DNA of 64,000 nt from Natranaerofaba carboxydovora (GTDB lineage: Bacteria > Bacillota > Natranaerobiia > Natranaerobiales > Natranaerofabaceae): contig NZ_CP054394.1 in the NCBI RefSeq assembly GCF_022539405.1, forward strand, positions 3,200,733 to 3,264,732. Reading direction: 5' to 3'. The notes below the pieces were generated by a model. The model made no database searches. It saw only the letters and a program-made list of their open reading frames with translations, and was not told the origin of the DNA. Position 1 is the stretch's first letter. Every line of letters starts with the position of its first letter. Shown here piece after piece: positions 51,448 through 60,303 of the stretch. The translations under genes and the position numbers were made by a program.

Positions 51448-52452
51448 ATGAATAATAAACTTGTAAAAATTTTGAAAAGCATTTTTCTTTTATCAGTAGT
51501 AGCTATTATTTTTGCCCATATGCCGGAGTTTATAGCTAATGTAAAACAAATGTCTTCTGCGACAATTATTTGGTTGATTGTACTGCAGTTTGTTACTTTA
51601 GCATTAATAGCTATGCAGTGGAAATATTGTTCCATAATTTTATCTGATAAACTTGGTGGACAAGGTGGACAAGTAAAAGACTTTTGGATTGTTAATTCAT
51701 ATGGAACCTTGTTAGAAGGGGTGACTCCTGCTGTAAAGACGGGAGGAGAAGGTCTAAAAGTTGTTATGCTAATAAAAAGTTATGGTTACGATAAAAAGGA
51801 GGCCATAACCCTTGTTATAGCTCAAAAAATTATTAGTATATGTAGTTTTTTGATAGTCATGATGGCTTGTTACATAATTGTTTATAAAAGAATACCGTCG
51901 TTCTTAATGGATAATTTGCTATACGTAATCATTACAGCGACCATAATATTTTCTATAATCTATTTTGTTTATGCTTTTATTTCTAAAGAAAAGTTAAACT
52001 ATTTATTTTATAAACTTGGAGTTAATAAGTTTAATCGATTGATCAATGAATTTTCTACTTATAAGAAAATGTTTTTAAACAATAAATTATCACTTGGAAA
52101 AGCTTTTTTGTTAGGTATTATTATCTGGAGTCTTCTAGGTTTGAAAACATTTTTTATAGTAGTAGATATGAATATAAATCTATCTTATGTACAGGCATCA
52201 AGTGCAACTTTTATGGGCTATCTATTTAGCATGCTGCCAATAAGTCCCGGTGGAATAGGGACCTATGAAGGTGCCATGAGCTTTCAATTATATAATATGG
52301 GCTTAACAGAAAATTTGGCTCTCACAGTTAGCATATTAAGCAGGTTATTTACATTATGGTTAACAATGCTGATTTCATTTTTTACTGTCACTATTTTAAA
52401 TTTTGTGCGTACAGGGCAGTCCCTATTATATCAAAAAAGCAAAGGAGCTTGA
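51448..52452 (+). CDS. Lysylphosphatidylglycerol synthase TM-domain/UPF0104 family membrane protein
   Basis: 334 aa with about 8 hydrophobic helices. The family core is recognisable in the N-terminal EGVTPAVKTGGEGLKVVML and the C-terminal MLPISPGGIGTYEGAMSFQL. Proteins of this type include the flippase domain of MprF and many stand-alone members thought to move lipids or glycolipids. There is no catalytic synthase domain. It is the only gene behind a B12 riboswitch, an unexpected pairing, since such genes normally serve cobalamin uptake, synthesis or B12-independent isoenzymes. Confidence 0.88.
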   Translation: MNNKLVKILKSIFLLSVVAIIFAHMPEFIANVKQMSSATIIWLIVLQFVTLALIAMQWKYCSIILSDKLGGQGGQVKDFWIVNSYGTLLEGVTPAVKTGGEGLKVVMLIKSYGYDKKEAITLVIAQKIISICSFLIVMMACYIIVYKRIPSFLMDNLLYVIITATIIFSIIYFVYAFISKEKLNYLFYKLGVNKFNRLINEFSTYKKMFLNNKLSLGKAFLLGIIIWSLLGLKTFFIVVDMNINLSYVQASSATFMGYLFSMLPISPGGIGTYEGAMSFQLYNMGLTENLALTVSILSRLFTLWLTMLISFFTVTILNFVRTGQSLLYQKSKGA

Positions 52453-52493
52453 CAAAGCCCCTTTGTACATTTCTTAGTTAATTCAGCCTACAA

Positions 52494-52820
52494 CTAGTCT
52501 TCGACTATCTCATTAGCACCAGATTGTTCCATTAGTTCTCTTATTCTATGTCTGTCATGTTTTGAAACTTCTACAGCTACCACAATACCGCCTTTTCCTT
52601 TTAAGCCTGAAATACCTTCGATAAAACTTTCAGTTTCTCCTAGGCCTTCACGTTCGGTTTGAACAAAACGTATCTCCTCTGTTTCAATTTCACTATTTAC
52701 AAACTCATCATTTTTTATTTGACTTACAATCATATCTTTTCTATCAAGGCCAATTTTTTTAAGGCTGTCTATTGCAGAACTAGCACGTGATTTGTCTGGG
52801 AACCTTCCTACTACTCTCAA
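52494..52820 (-). CDS. Hypothetical protein, YflT/general stress 17M-like
   Basis: 108 aa. The start MRVVGRFPDKSRASSAIDSLKKIGL and the end GGIVVAVEVSKHDRHRIRELMEQSGANEIVED recall the small alpha/beta domain of heat-induced stress proteins (YflT-like), in which a flexible sheet packs two helices. The match is by pattern only. The site GGTGGA precedes the ATG. Monocistronic on the minus strand, convergent with the gene before it. Confidence 0.65.
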   Translation of the reverse strand: MRVVGRFPDKSRASSAIDSLKKIGLDRKDMIVSQIKNDEFVNSEIETEEIRFVQTEREGLGETESFIEGISGLKGKGGIVVAVEVSKHDRHRIRELMEQSGANEIVED

Positions 52821-52995
52821 GCAAAATCCACCTCCACACTCTTTATTATATTTTTATTATTTGCTAAGTATTTAAGGCTATACTGATCGTTATTCTAAGG
52901 AATTTAATAAAAGGACTATAACAAAATTGCTTGTACATTACTTTCACAAATTATTTTTTTAAGCAGGATTACTATAAAAAATGTAGAATATAACC

Positions 52996-53040
52996 TGTGA
53001 AGCGATATGCAGGGAAAAACATAAAGAGGTTAAAAAGCTG
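52996..53040. promoter_or_regulatory. Possible ModE-type operator or short structured leader before tupA
   Basis: AACCTGTGAAGCGATATGC ... ACATAAAGAGGTT: an imperfect inverted region with CGATATG and CATA half-sites like those of ModE, inside an AACCT/AGGTT stem. A ModE-type regulator is encoded after the operon. The rest of 52821-53057 shows no gene. Confidence 0.4.
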
Positions 53041-53066
53041 TAAAAGCTGCTAAAGGAGTGGTGGTA

Positions 53067-53930
53067 ATGTACAAACTAGTTAATAACAAAAAAACTAAAC
53101 TGTGTAACTTTCTACTTTTATTTTTTTTGCTTAGCTTTATTTTAACAGGTTGTAGTTCTGGATCAGATAATCCTAGGCTTAGGTTAGCTACTACGACTAG
53201 TACAGAGGATTCTGGCCTATTGGATGAGCTGCTTCCAATATTTGAAGATGAGACAGGTTACAATGTGGAAGTGATTGCTGTAGGTACAGGCCAAGCTTTA
53301 GAAGCTGGAAGAAGGGGCGATGCAGACGTTATTTTCGTACATGCAAAAGAACTTGAAAAAGAATTCGTAGCTGATGGATATGGTAAGAAACGCTACCAGG
53401 TAAAGTACAATGATTTTGTTATCCTTGGCCCTGAAGATGATCCACTGGGGATTAAAAATATAAATAATCTTGAAGATGCCATGAAAAGTATATACAAGGA
53501 AACAGAGGATGGTGATACAGTGTTTGTTTCTAGAGGAGATGGATCAGGAACTCACCAAGCTGAACTTTCTCTATGGGAAGAATTCGATTTAAATGTAGAT
53601 GACAAGGAGTGGTATAATTCTTTAGGACAGGGAATGGGTGATACGCTTATAACAGCTAATGAAATGAAAGGTTACGTGTTGGCTGATAGAGGCACTTATT
53701 TGTCAATGAGAGAAAACTTAAACAACCTGGAGGTTGTTTTTGAAGGAAGCGAAAAGCTAAAAAATTCTTATGGGATGATTCCTATAAACCCTGAAGAGTT
53801 TTCCAATGTGGATTATGATGGCGCTCATTCTCTCGCAGAATTTTTTGTCCGGGAGGATATTCAGGATAGAATATCAGAGTTTGGTGTAGATACCTACGGG
53901 GAACCATTGTTTTTCCCAGATGCAGATTGA
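53067..53930 (+). CDS. tupA: Tungstate ABC transporter substrate-binding lipoprotein TupA
   Basis: 287 aa from the ATG at 53067, 8 bases after AAGGAG; a GTG at 53058 is in frame but overlaps that site. A lipoprotein signal ends in LTGCSS. The mature part begins LRLATTTSTEDSGLLDEL, with VGTGQALEAGRRGDADVIFVH and RGDGSGTHQAE, the oxyanion-binding loops of TupA (TTTS is the anion-contacting motif). It delivers tungstate to TupB/C. Tungsten enzymes such as aldehyde ferredoxin oxidoreductase are frequent in such anaerobes; none is in the window. Confidence 0.93.
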   Translation: MYKLVNNKKTKLCNFLLLFFLLSFILTGCSSGSDNPRLRLATTTSTEDSGLLDELLPIFEDETGYNVEVIAVGTGQALEAGRRGDADVIFVHAKELEKEFVADGYGKKRYQVKYNDFVILGPEDDPLGIKNINNLEDAMKSIYKETEDGDTVFVSRGDGSGTHQAELSLWEEFDLNVDDKEWYNSLGQGMGDTLITANEMKGYVLADRGTYLSMRENLNNLEVVFEGSEKLKNSYGMIPINPEEFSNVDYDGAHSLAEFFVREDIQDRISEFGVDTYGEPLFFPDAD

Positions 53931-53979
53931 TGATTGCAGGATTTTATGTGAATAGATTAGATATTGGAGGACGAACAGA

Positions 53980-54684
53980 ATGGACGTTTTAGTTTCTGGA
54001 TTTACAGAAGCAGTAAATCTAATAGTTGGCTTTGATCCATATGTGATGGAGATTATATCTGTTTCTATGAGGGTATCTGGGATAGCCCTTATCATTGCTG
54101 CTGTCATAGGTATTCCTATAGGAGCTTTATTGGGCCTTACTAATTTTCCGGGTAAAAATTTGGTGGTTGCTCTACTTTATACTGGAATGGGTTTTCCACC
54201 GGTCGTAGTTGGACTAATAGTGTTTATTATCTTGTCAAATGCAGGTCCGCTAGGCTCTCTTGATTGGCTGTATACCCCCAATGCAATAATAATTGCTCAG
54301 AGTTTAATCTCATTTCCCCTTGTTGCTGGGTTTACCATGACTGCAGTAATGGGAGTTGACAAAAGGCTTCTCATGCAGTTAAAAGCTCTTGGAGCTACCA
54401 AAGGACAGGCTCTATGGGCCACAGTTAAAGAGGCAAGACTTGGAGTCCTTGTCTCCATAATTGCAGGATTTGGAGCGGTTATATCAGAGGTAGGGGCTGT
54501 TATGATGGTAGGTGGGAATATTAGAGGCAGCACCAGGGTGCTTACTACTGCAGTTGTTTTGGAAACCAGGCAGGGAAACTTCGGGGTGGCTATGGCATTT
54601 GGCTTGATACTTCTTTTGATTACCTTTGTCGTTAATTTTGTGATGCTACACTTTCAAGGAAGGAAGCTGATGGGACGTGACTAA
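53980..54684 (+). CDS. tupB: Tungstate ABC transporter permease TupB
   Basis: 234 aa with five to six membrane helices and the ABC permease EAA-type loop LMQLKALGATKGQALWATVKEARLG, followed by GFGAVISEVGAVMMVGGNI. It pairs with the upstream binding protein and overlaps the downstream ATPase gene by 8 bases. The ATG lies after GGAGGAC. Confidence 0.93.
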   Translation: MDVLVSGFTEAVNLIVGFDPYVMEIISVSMRVSGIALIIAAVIGIPIGALLGLTNFPGKNLVVALLYTGMGFPPVVVGLIVFIILSNAGPLGSLDWLYTPNAIIIAQSLISFPLVAGFTMTAVMGVDKRLLMQLKALGATKGQALWATVKEARLGVLVSIIAGFGAVISEVGAVMMVGGNIRGSTRVLTTAVVLETRQGNFGVAMAFGLILLLITFVVNFVMLHFQGRKLMGRD

Positions 54685-55411
54685 TCTGTCGGTGTATGAG
54701 CTAAAAAATATAACAAAGGCATATCAGGGGAAAACAGTATTGAAGATTGATGAATTATCAATTAATCAAAAGGAAATTTTTGCTCTTATAGGGCCAAGCG
54801 GTTCTGGAAAAAGTACTTTATTTCGACTTTTGAATTTTGTAGAGAGTCCAGACACAGGAACTATTAAACTATTTGATAAAACTTTTAAGGCAGGTGAAAC
54901 TCCCGACCTTAATATAAGACGCAAAGTTACGACTGTATTTCAAACTCCTTTGCTTATGACCTCTTCAGTTATGCAAAATGTTATTTATCCACTCAAAATA
55001 AGAAAAGAAAAAATTGATGAAGAACGTGTAGAAAAGGTGCTTTCTGGCCTTGGATTGTCTGAATTAAAAAAACAGCGGGCAGATAAACTTTCAGGTGGTG
55101 AAGCACAGCGGGTGTCTTTAGCAAGGGCTATAATTTTCAAGCCTGAGATAATACTTTTGGACGAACCTACGGCAAATTTGGATCCTACTAATGTGAAGAT
55201 TATTGAAGATATAATTCTTGACTATGTAAAAAACGAGAAAGCAACAGTAATTGTTGTTACTCATAATGTCTTTCAGGCAAAAAGGCTTGCGAATCGGGTT
55301 GGGTTGCTATACAAGGGCGAAATGGTAGAAGAGAATGACAAAGAAACCTTTTTTGAAAACCCTGCAAGTAAAATAACAAAAGACTTTTTGTCAGGCGAAC
55401 TAATACATTAA
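54677..55411 (+). CDS. tupC: Tungstate ABC transporter ATP-binding protein TupC
   Basis: 244 aa, GTG start overlapping tupB. Walker A GPSGSGKST (about residues 38-46), signature LSGGEAQRV, Walker B IILLDEP and the switch His in VVTHNVF are all present. There is no C-terminal TOBE domain, which fits TupC more than ModC. The ModE-like gene follows after 43 bases and is probably co-transcribed. Confidence 0.93.
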   Translation: MTNLSVYELKNITKAYQGKTVLKIDELSINQKEIFALIGPSGSGKSTLFRLLNFVESPDTGTIKLFDKTFKAGETPDLNIRRKVTTVFQTPLLMTSSVMQNVIYPLKIRKEKIDEERVEKVLSGLGLSELKKQRADKLSGGEAQRVSLARAIIFKPEIILLDEPTANLDPTNVKIIEDIILDYVKNEKATVIVVTHNVFQAKRLANRVGLLYKGEMVEENDKETFFENPASKITKDFLSGELIH

Positions 55412-55454
55412 AAAGCTTTAAAGGAGAGAATATTTAATCAGGTGGGATAATTTT

Positions 55455-55796
55455 ATGAAAATTAAATTTAAGCTTTGGGTTGAAAATGAACAGGGTGAAA
55501 GAATTATTGGTGAAGGGCTACTAAATTTATTACTTGCTATTAAAGAAACAGGTTCTATTAGTAAGGCTACTAAGAGTCTTGATATTTCGTATCGGTCAGC
55601 CTGGGGCAAACTAAATAAGGCGGAAACTCGACTTGGCTATAAGCTTATTGATAGAAAAACAGGTGGCAAAGAAGGAGGAGGAACAAAGCTAACAGAAGCC
55701 GGTGAAAATCTATTAAAAAAATTTGATAAGTTAAACGATGAAACAGAAAAAAAGCTAGAAAATCTTTTTGATGAAATTTTTAATAGCGAAAAATAA
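55455..55796 (+). CDS. ModE-type (LysR-like HTH) regulator without oxyanion-binding domain
   Basis: 113 aa. The winged helix-turn-helix reads LLLAIKETGSISKATKSLDISYRSAWGKLNKAETRLGYKLIDRKTGGKEGGGTKLT over residues about 24-79. This is the N-terminal DNA-binding domain of ModE; the molybdate-binding Mop repeats are absent. Such one-domain regulators control tungstate uptake in other anaerobes (TunR of Desulfovibrio is an example). It lies at the end of the tup operon and may regulate it. Confidence 0.9.
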   Translation: MKIKFKLWVENEQGERIIGEGLLNLLLAIKETGSISKATKSLDISYRSAWGKLNKAETRLGYKLIDRKTGGKEGGGTKLTEAGENLLKKFDKLNDETEKKLENLFDEIFNSEK

Positions 55797-55821
55797 TTAG
55801 AGAAAATAATTAATACCTTCG

Positions 55822-55875
55822 AATTATTTGCCTTCATACTAACTTATTTAGCATGAAGGCAAATAACTTTTAATA
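55822..55875 (+). terminator. Terminator between the ModE-like and thioesterase genes
   Basis: ATTATTTGCCTTCAT pairs with ATGAAGGCAAATAA(C), followed by TTTTAATAAG. The two flanking genes are convergent and may share it. Confidence 0.75.
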
Positions 55876-55878
55876 AGT

Positions 55879-56346
55879 TTATAGCTCGGGCTCGTACTCC
55901 TTAATTATGTTTTTTAAATCGTCTGGAAGAGGGGTGCTTTTGTGTGAGTGTTTATCCACCAAAACAATAGCACCTCTACCAGTTGCAGCTACAATGCCCT
56001 TTTCTTTTCTAATAAGGCCGTACTCTAGATCAAAGCTTGTATTACCTAACTTCGTAGTCCTTAACTTTACTTCTAGCTCTTCATCAAAATAAACCTCCCC
56101 CAAAAATTGACAATAAAGGTCGGCGGTAACTATATATAGTTGGTTATCATTTAATAATTTTTCTGTTAAGGCTAGTTCTCTAAAATAATCTAACCTAGCC
56201 TGTTCGAAATAAATAAAGTAACTTACGTTGTTTAAATGGCCAAAAGCGTCTGTTTCACAAAACCTCACTCTTGTATCTGTGCTAAAACGAAACTTTTTTA
56301 ACCAGGTTTCTTTGTCTGGTTGAATTATGTTTTCAATCTTAGGCAT
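55879..56346 (-). CDS. Acyl-CoA thioesterase, hotdog fold (4HBT)
   Basis: 155 aa. The catalytic segment FCETDAFGHLNNVSYFIYFEQARLDYF (Asp near residue 32) is that of 4-hydroxybenzoyl-CoA/YbgC-type thioesterases, with the rest of the hotdog strands (ELEVKLRTTKLGNTSFDLEYGL) intact. It hydrolyses acyl-CoA; the chain length cannot be read from the sequence. Monocistronic; no partner gene. Confidence 0.9.
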   Translation of the reverse strand: MPKIENIIQPDKETWLKKFRFSTDTRVRFCETDAFGHLNNVSYFIYFEQARLDYFRELALTEKLLNDNQLYIVTADLYCQFLGEVYFDEELEVKLRTTKLGNTSFDLEYGLIRKEKGIVAATGRGAIVLVDKHSHKSTPLPDDLKNIIKEYEPEL

Positions 56347-56545
56347 TCAAAAACCCCCCTGGATACTTTTGTGTCTTTTTGAAAAATATGTTCGCTTAAA
56401 TTAACGTATTACTATAAAAATCATAAAAATCCTTCAAGTATTTTTCTAAAAACCATATTCCACGGAGTACAAAACTGCTATAATGAGGAAAATAGTAAAT
56501 GAAAGAGAAGTTTATATATACAAGCAATTATAGGAGGAAGTCAAA

Positions 56546-58174
56546 ATGCAAAATATAATTCTCAAAAATGCTAATATATACACCAAGGCTGGCAAAAAGA
56601 ACTCCTACTTAAAAAATAAAAGTATTGCAGTGTCAAGCGGTAGAATATCTATTATAGATGACTTTGATATAATTAAAAAGAATTATCCTAGCGCAGAAGT
56701 TATAGACTTAAAACATAAAACTGTAATGCCTGGATTTATTGATAGTCATATCCATTTACTGCAGACAGGATACCTTGAAGTTCATACAAACTTATCTGGT
56801 GTTACTTCAATCAAAATGCTTAAAGAAAAAATAAAAAGAGCTGCTAAAGAAAAAGCGCCTGGAGAATGGATCATAGGAACTTCCTTTGATGAGACTAACT
56901 TCGTAGAAGGAAGATCTCCAAACAGATATGATTTAGATGAAGCTGCCCCTTTTAACCCTGTTTTTTTGATAAGGGCATGTACCCACATGTTTGTGGCAAA
57001 CTCTATAGCACTGGAGATTGCAGGAATTAATAAAAACACACCATCTCCTGAAGGTGGCATAATAGTTAGGGATACAGATGGAAAACCAAATGGTATATTA
57101 AAAGAAAATGCTGCGGACAAGGTTTATAATATTATTAACAATGATCATAATATCCAAAAGGAATCTTTGAGAGCTGCTATTAGACAGGTTAAAAAGTATG
57201 GTATTACATCGGTTCATGATATGGCAATTGGAGTAAAAGATTTTGAACATTATTTAAAACTTCTTGACATTTATCAAGAGGTCCTAAGAGAAGAGGATTT
57301 TCCCCTTAGGATTTCTCTTGGAGTAGAGCACCATTTGCTTGATGATATTTTGGACAATGGTATTAAGTTCTTACAGGGCAATGAGTTTTTTAGACAAGGG
57401 TATATCAAATTCTTTGCTGATGGTTCATTTGGAGGTAGAACTGCTCTTTTGAAGAAAAAATACCAGGATAAGGAAGGTTATGGGCTGGCTGCTATGGAAG
57501 AAGAATATATGAGAACTGCTATTAACAAAGCTTCAAAAAATGGTTATCAGTGTACTGTACATGCTCTTGGAGATGAGGCTTTGAACAAAGTATTAAATAT
57601 TTTTTATGAGAATAATACGAGGGAGCTACGTCATAGAGTAGTCCATGCAGGGATTACTGATGATAGTTTAATTAAAATGCTTCAAGAGAATAATATAGGA
57701 GTAGATTTTCAACCCAACTTCTTGTCAAGTGAAGCCCACTGGATTCAAGACGTGCTGTGTGAAGACCATCTAAAAGATCTATATCGATGGAAGAGCATGG
57801 TAGACAAAGGTGTCCTCCTGGCAGCAGGTTCTGATTCACCGGTGGAGCCTATAAATCCTTTCTTAGGGATTAGGTCAGCAGTACTTCGCCAAAACCTAGA
57901 CTTATGGCCGTCTGAAGGCTTTAATCCGAAAGAAAAACTTTCAGTAGAAGATATGTTACAAGCTTATACTTATAATGCGGCATATCAGTATTTTGAAGAG
58001 GACTGTAAGGGCAGTATAGAAACTGGAAACTTTGCAGATTTGATAGTTTTATCAAAGGATCCTTTTGATACGGTTTTAAATGAATTAGATCAAATAGAAG
58101 TTCTTATGAGTTTTGTTTCAGGTCAATTAGTATATCAAAAGAAAAGTTATGAACAAGGTTATCAAATTTATTAA
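56546..58174 (+). CDS. YtcJ-like metal-dependent amidohydrolase
   Basis: 542 aa of the Amidohydrolase_3 type: the first metal histidines in MPGFIDSHIHLLQTG, ITSVHDMAIG, FFADGSFGGRTALL, HALGDEALNKVL and HRVVHAGITD, and the catalytic Asp in LAAGSDSPVEPINPFLGIRSAV. Members hydrolyse amide or formyl bonds of varied small molecules. ATG after TAGGAGG. The substrate is unknown, and the following phasin-like gene is 27 bases away, which allows co-transcription. Confidence 0.9.
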   Translation: MQNIILKNANIYTKAGKKNSYLKNKSIAVSSGRISIIDDFDIIKKNYPSAEVIDLKHKTVMPGFIDSHIHLLQTGYLEVHTNLSGVTSIKMLKEKIKRAAKEKAPGEWIIGTSFDETNFVEGRSPNRYDLDEAAPFNPVFLIRACTHMFVANSIALEIAGINKNTPSPEGGIIVRDTDGKPNGILKENAADKVYNIINNDHNIQKESLRAAIRQVKKYGITSVHDMAIGVKDFEHYLKLLDIYQEVLREEDFPLRISLGVEHHLLDDILDNGIKFLQGNEFFRQGYIKFFADGSFGGRTALLKKKYQDKEGYGLAAMEEEYMRTAINKASKNGYQCTVHALGDEALNKVLNIFYENNTRELRHRVVHAGITDDSLIKMLQENNIGVDFQPNFLSSEAHWIQDVLCEDHLKDLYRWKSMVDKGVLLAAGSDSPVEPINPFLGIRSAVLRQNLDLWPSEGFNPKEKLSVEDMLQAYTYNAAYQYFEEDCKGSIETGNFADLIVLSKDPFDTVLNELDQIEVLMSFVSGQLVYQKKSYEQGYQIY

Positions 58175-58201
58175 TTTATTAGTAAAAGGGAGGTTATTTT
58201 A

Positions 58202-58522
58202 ATGTTTGAATTATTAAGAAAAGGGATGTTCTTCGGGTTAGGGCTTGCAGTTGCTAGTAAAGAACAAGTTGAAAAGGCTGTAGATGAACTTGTAAAAAAA
58301 GGTGAAATTGCACCTTCGGAGTCAAAAAAGGTGGTTGAACAAATAGTAGAAAGAGGTCAACAAGAACAGCAAAAAGTTAAAAGTATGGTTAATGAACAGG
58401 TGAATAATGTTTTGAAAGAGACAGAAATTCCTACGAAAGACGACTTTACTTATCTTGAAAAAAAGGTTGAAAAATTAGAAGAGCGCATCCGGGAGTTAGA
58501 AGCTAATAATTCAAGTGAATGA
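58202..58522 (+). CDS. Phasin-like coiled-coil protein
   Basis: 106 aa, nearly all helical: FFGLGLAVASKEQVEKAVDELVKKGEIAPSESKKVV and a C-terminal coiled coil KKVEKLEERIRELEANN. This is the pattern of phasin superfamily proteins that in many genomes precede an ABC1/UbiB kinase gene, as here (50 bases apart). A polyhydroxyalkanoate role is not required by that context, and no PHA genes are seen. The ATG follows GGGAGG. Confidence 0.85.
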   Translation: MFELLRKGMFFGLGLAVASKEQVEKAVDELVKKGEIAPSESKKVVEQIVERGQQEQQKVKSMVNEQVNNVLKETEIPTKDDFTYLEKKVEKLEERIRELEANNSSE

Positions 58523-58571
58523 TTTGCTTAAATGATAAATAAAAACTTTAGTTGTAAAGGACGATGTATGT

Positions 58572-60242
58572 ATGTTAGGTAAAAGGATGCGTCATATAAA
58601 TCGATATAGGGAGATATTGACGGTTTTTGCAAAGCATGGTTTTGGATATTTGATTGAGGATTTAGGTCTTTCTGAAATGCTTTCCCCGTCAAAGAGGTTT
58701 TTTACCGATAGGAAACAGCTTAGATCTGTTGGTGCCAAATTAAGACTCGCCTTAGAAGAATTAGGTCCTACCTTTATTAAACTTGGCCAGCTGTTAAGTA
58801 CACGTCCCGACTTATTGCCTTCGGATATTATTTCAGAATTAGATAAACTCCAAGATGAAGTAGAACCTTTTTCTTTTACCCAGGTAGAAGAAATTTTAGA
58901 AGAAGAACTGCAGGGTAATCCAAAAGACTTTTTTTCTTATATTGAGAAGGACTCTTTGGCAGCAGCTTCAATAGGGCAAGTTCATTATGCAAAGCTAAAA
59001 TCTGGAAAAGAAGTTATTATAAAAGTACAAAGACCGTATATCACCTCTGTTATCGAGACCGATCTTGAGATATTAAAAGATCTTGCAACCCAGGCAGAAC
59101 AAAGATTAAGCTGGGCAAAGCATTACCAGGTAAGGGACGTGGTAGATGAATTTGCAAAGATTTTGCGGGATGAATTGGATTACCAATTAGAAGCTAGAAA
59201 TGCAGAAAAATTCGGGGAAATATTTGAAAATAATAATGAGATCTATGTTCCGGAAGTTTACTGGGACTATAGTACAAAAAGGGTCATTGTACTTGAATAT
59301 CTTGACGGAGTAAAGATCAATCACCTAGATGAGTTAGAGAACCGAAACCATGATAAAAAATTAATTGCAAACAGAATCACGGAAGCTTACTTTGTTCAGG
59401 TCTTAAAAGAAGGCTTTTTTCATGGGGACCCTCATCCAGGAAACTTCATAATACTGCCTGATGATGTAGTTGCTTTTACGGACTTCGGTATTGTTGGCAG
59501 ACTAACCCCCCAAATGAAACATCAGTTTATCGGGATGCTTCTCGGGATTATTAAAAAGAATCCCGAGATGATAGTAAAAGCGATTTTGAAACTAGGTTTT
59601 GTGCCAGAAGACATTGACCTTGATTCTTTCAAAAAAGATGTAGAAAAAACTAGGGATAGATATTATAGTATCCCATTAGGGAAAATAAGCTTTGGAGATG
59701 CTATTAATGATTTTTTTAAGCTTGCATATAGATATCAGATCAGGATACCTCCGGATTTAACTTTACTGGGAAAGACTTTTATAATTTTGGAAGGTGTAGT
59801 GAAAAAACTAGATCCTGACATAAGTATGGTAGATATAGCAGAGCCTTTTGGCAAAGAACTTTTTAAAGAGAAATTTCATCCTAAGAATGTACTTGACTTT
59901 ACCTGGAAGAGTACTTCTGAATATGCTAAGAATTTATTTAACTTTACCTTAGAACTAAAAGATCTTGTAACCATACTTAGACGTGGCAAAGGGAAGTTAG
60001 AGATAAACGTTCCCCAGGTAGATTTAATATTAAGAAAGCTTGACCAGATTGGAAACAGGCTTTCGTTTAGCATCGTGTTGCTATCTTTTAGTATTATTAT
60101 GGCAAGCCTAATAATAGGTGCTTCTTTTGGGGATTATCAGCCATTGATCTGGCAGTTACCATTAATAGAGATAGGTTTTGGTATAGCTGCTTTAATGTTT
60201 TTCTGGTTAATGTTTGCCATATTTAAGTCGGGACGGTTCTGA
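58572..60242 (+). CDS. ABC1/AarF/UbiB family atypical kinase
   Basis: 556 aa. Diagnostic motifs of UbiB-type kinases: KLGQLLSTRPDLLP (the KxGQ inhibitory motif), LAAASIGQVHYAKL (alanine-rich nucleotide loop), FHGDPHPGNF (catalytic loop) and TDFGIVGRL (metal-binding DFG), followed by two C-terminal membrane helices. The family acts in isoprenoid-quinone or lipid metabolism in other organisms; the substrate here is unknown. The last codons (SGRF) are encoded by a GGGACGGTTCTG REP-like half, so the natural C-terminus may have been altered. Confidence 0.92.
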   Translation: MLGKRMRHINRYREILTVFAKHGFGYLIEDLGLSEMLSPSKRFFTDRKQLRSVGAKLRLALEELGPTFIKLGQLLSTRPDLLPSDIISELDKLQDEVEPFSFTQVEEILEEELQGNPKDFFSYIEKDSLAAASIGQVHYAKLKSGKEVIIKVQRPYITSVIETDLEILKDLATQAEQRLSWAKHYQVRDVVDEFAKILRDELDYQLEARNAEKFGEIFENNNEIYVPEVYWDYSTKRVIVLEYLDGVKINHLDELENRNHDKKLIANRITEAYFVQVLKEGFFHGDPHPGNFIILPDDVVAFTDFGIVGRLTPQMKHQFIGMLLGIIKKNPEMIVKAILKLGFVPEDIDLDSFKKDVEKTRDRYYSIPLGKISFGDAINDFFKLAYRYQIRIPPDLTLLGKTFIILEGVVKKLDPDISMVDIAEPFGKELFKEKFHPKNVLDFTWKSTSEYAKNLFNFTLELKDLVTILRRGKGKLEINVPQVDLILRKLDQIGNRLSFSIVLLSFSIIMASLIIGASFGDYQPLIWQLPLIEIGFGIAALMFFWLMFAIFKSGRF

Positions 60243-60296
60243 GTTTTTTGGGGTTGGTTTTCAATTAAAAAGGGCTTCTGTCAATTGAAAGGGGAG
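60229..60296. repeat. Degenerate REP-like element overlapping the end of the ABC1 kinase gene
   Basis: CGGGACGGTTCTG matches the left arm of the palindrome at 35373. Further on TTTCAATT pairs with AATTGAAA. The right GGGGACGG arm is lost (only AGGGGAG remains). Confidence 0.5.
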
Positions 60297-60303
60297 AGGG
60301 AGA

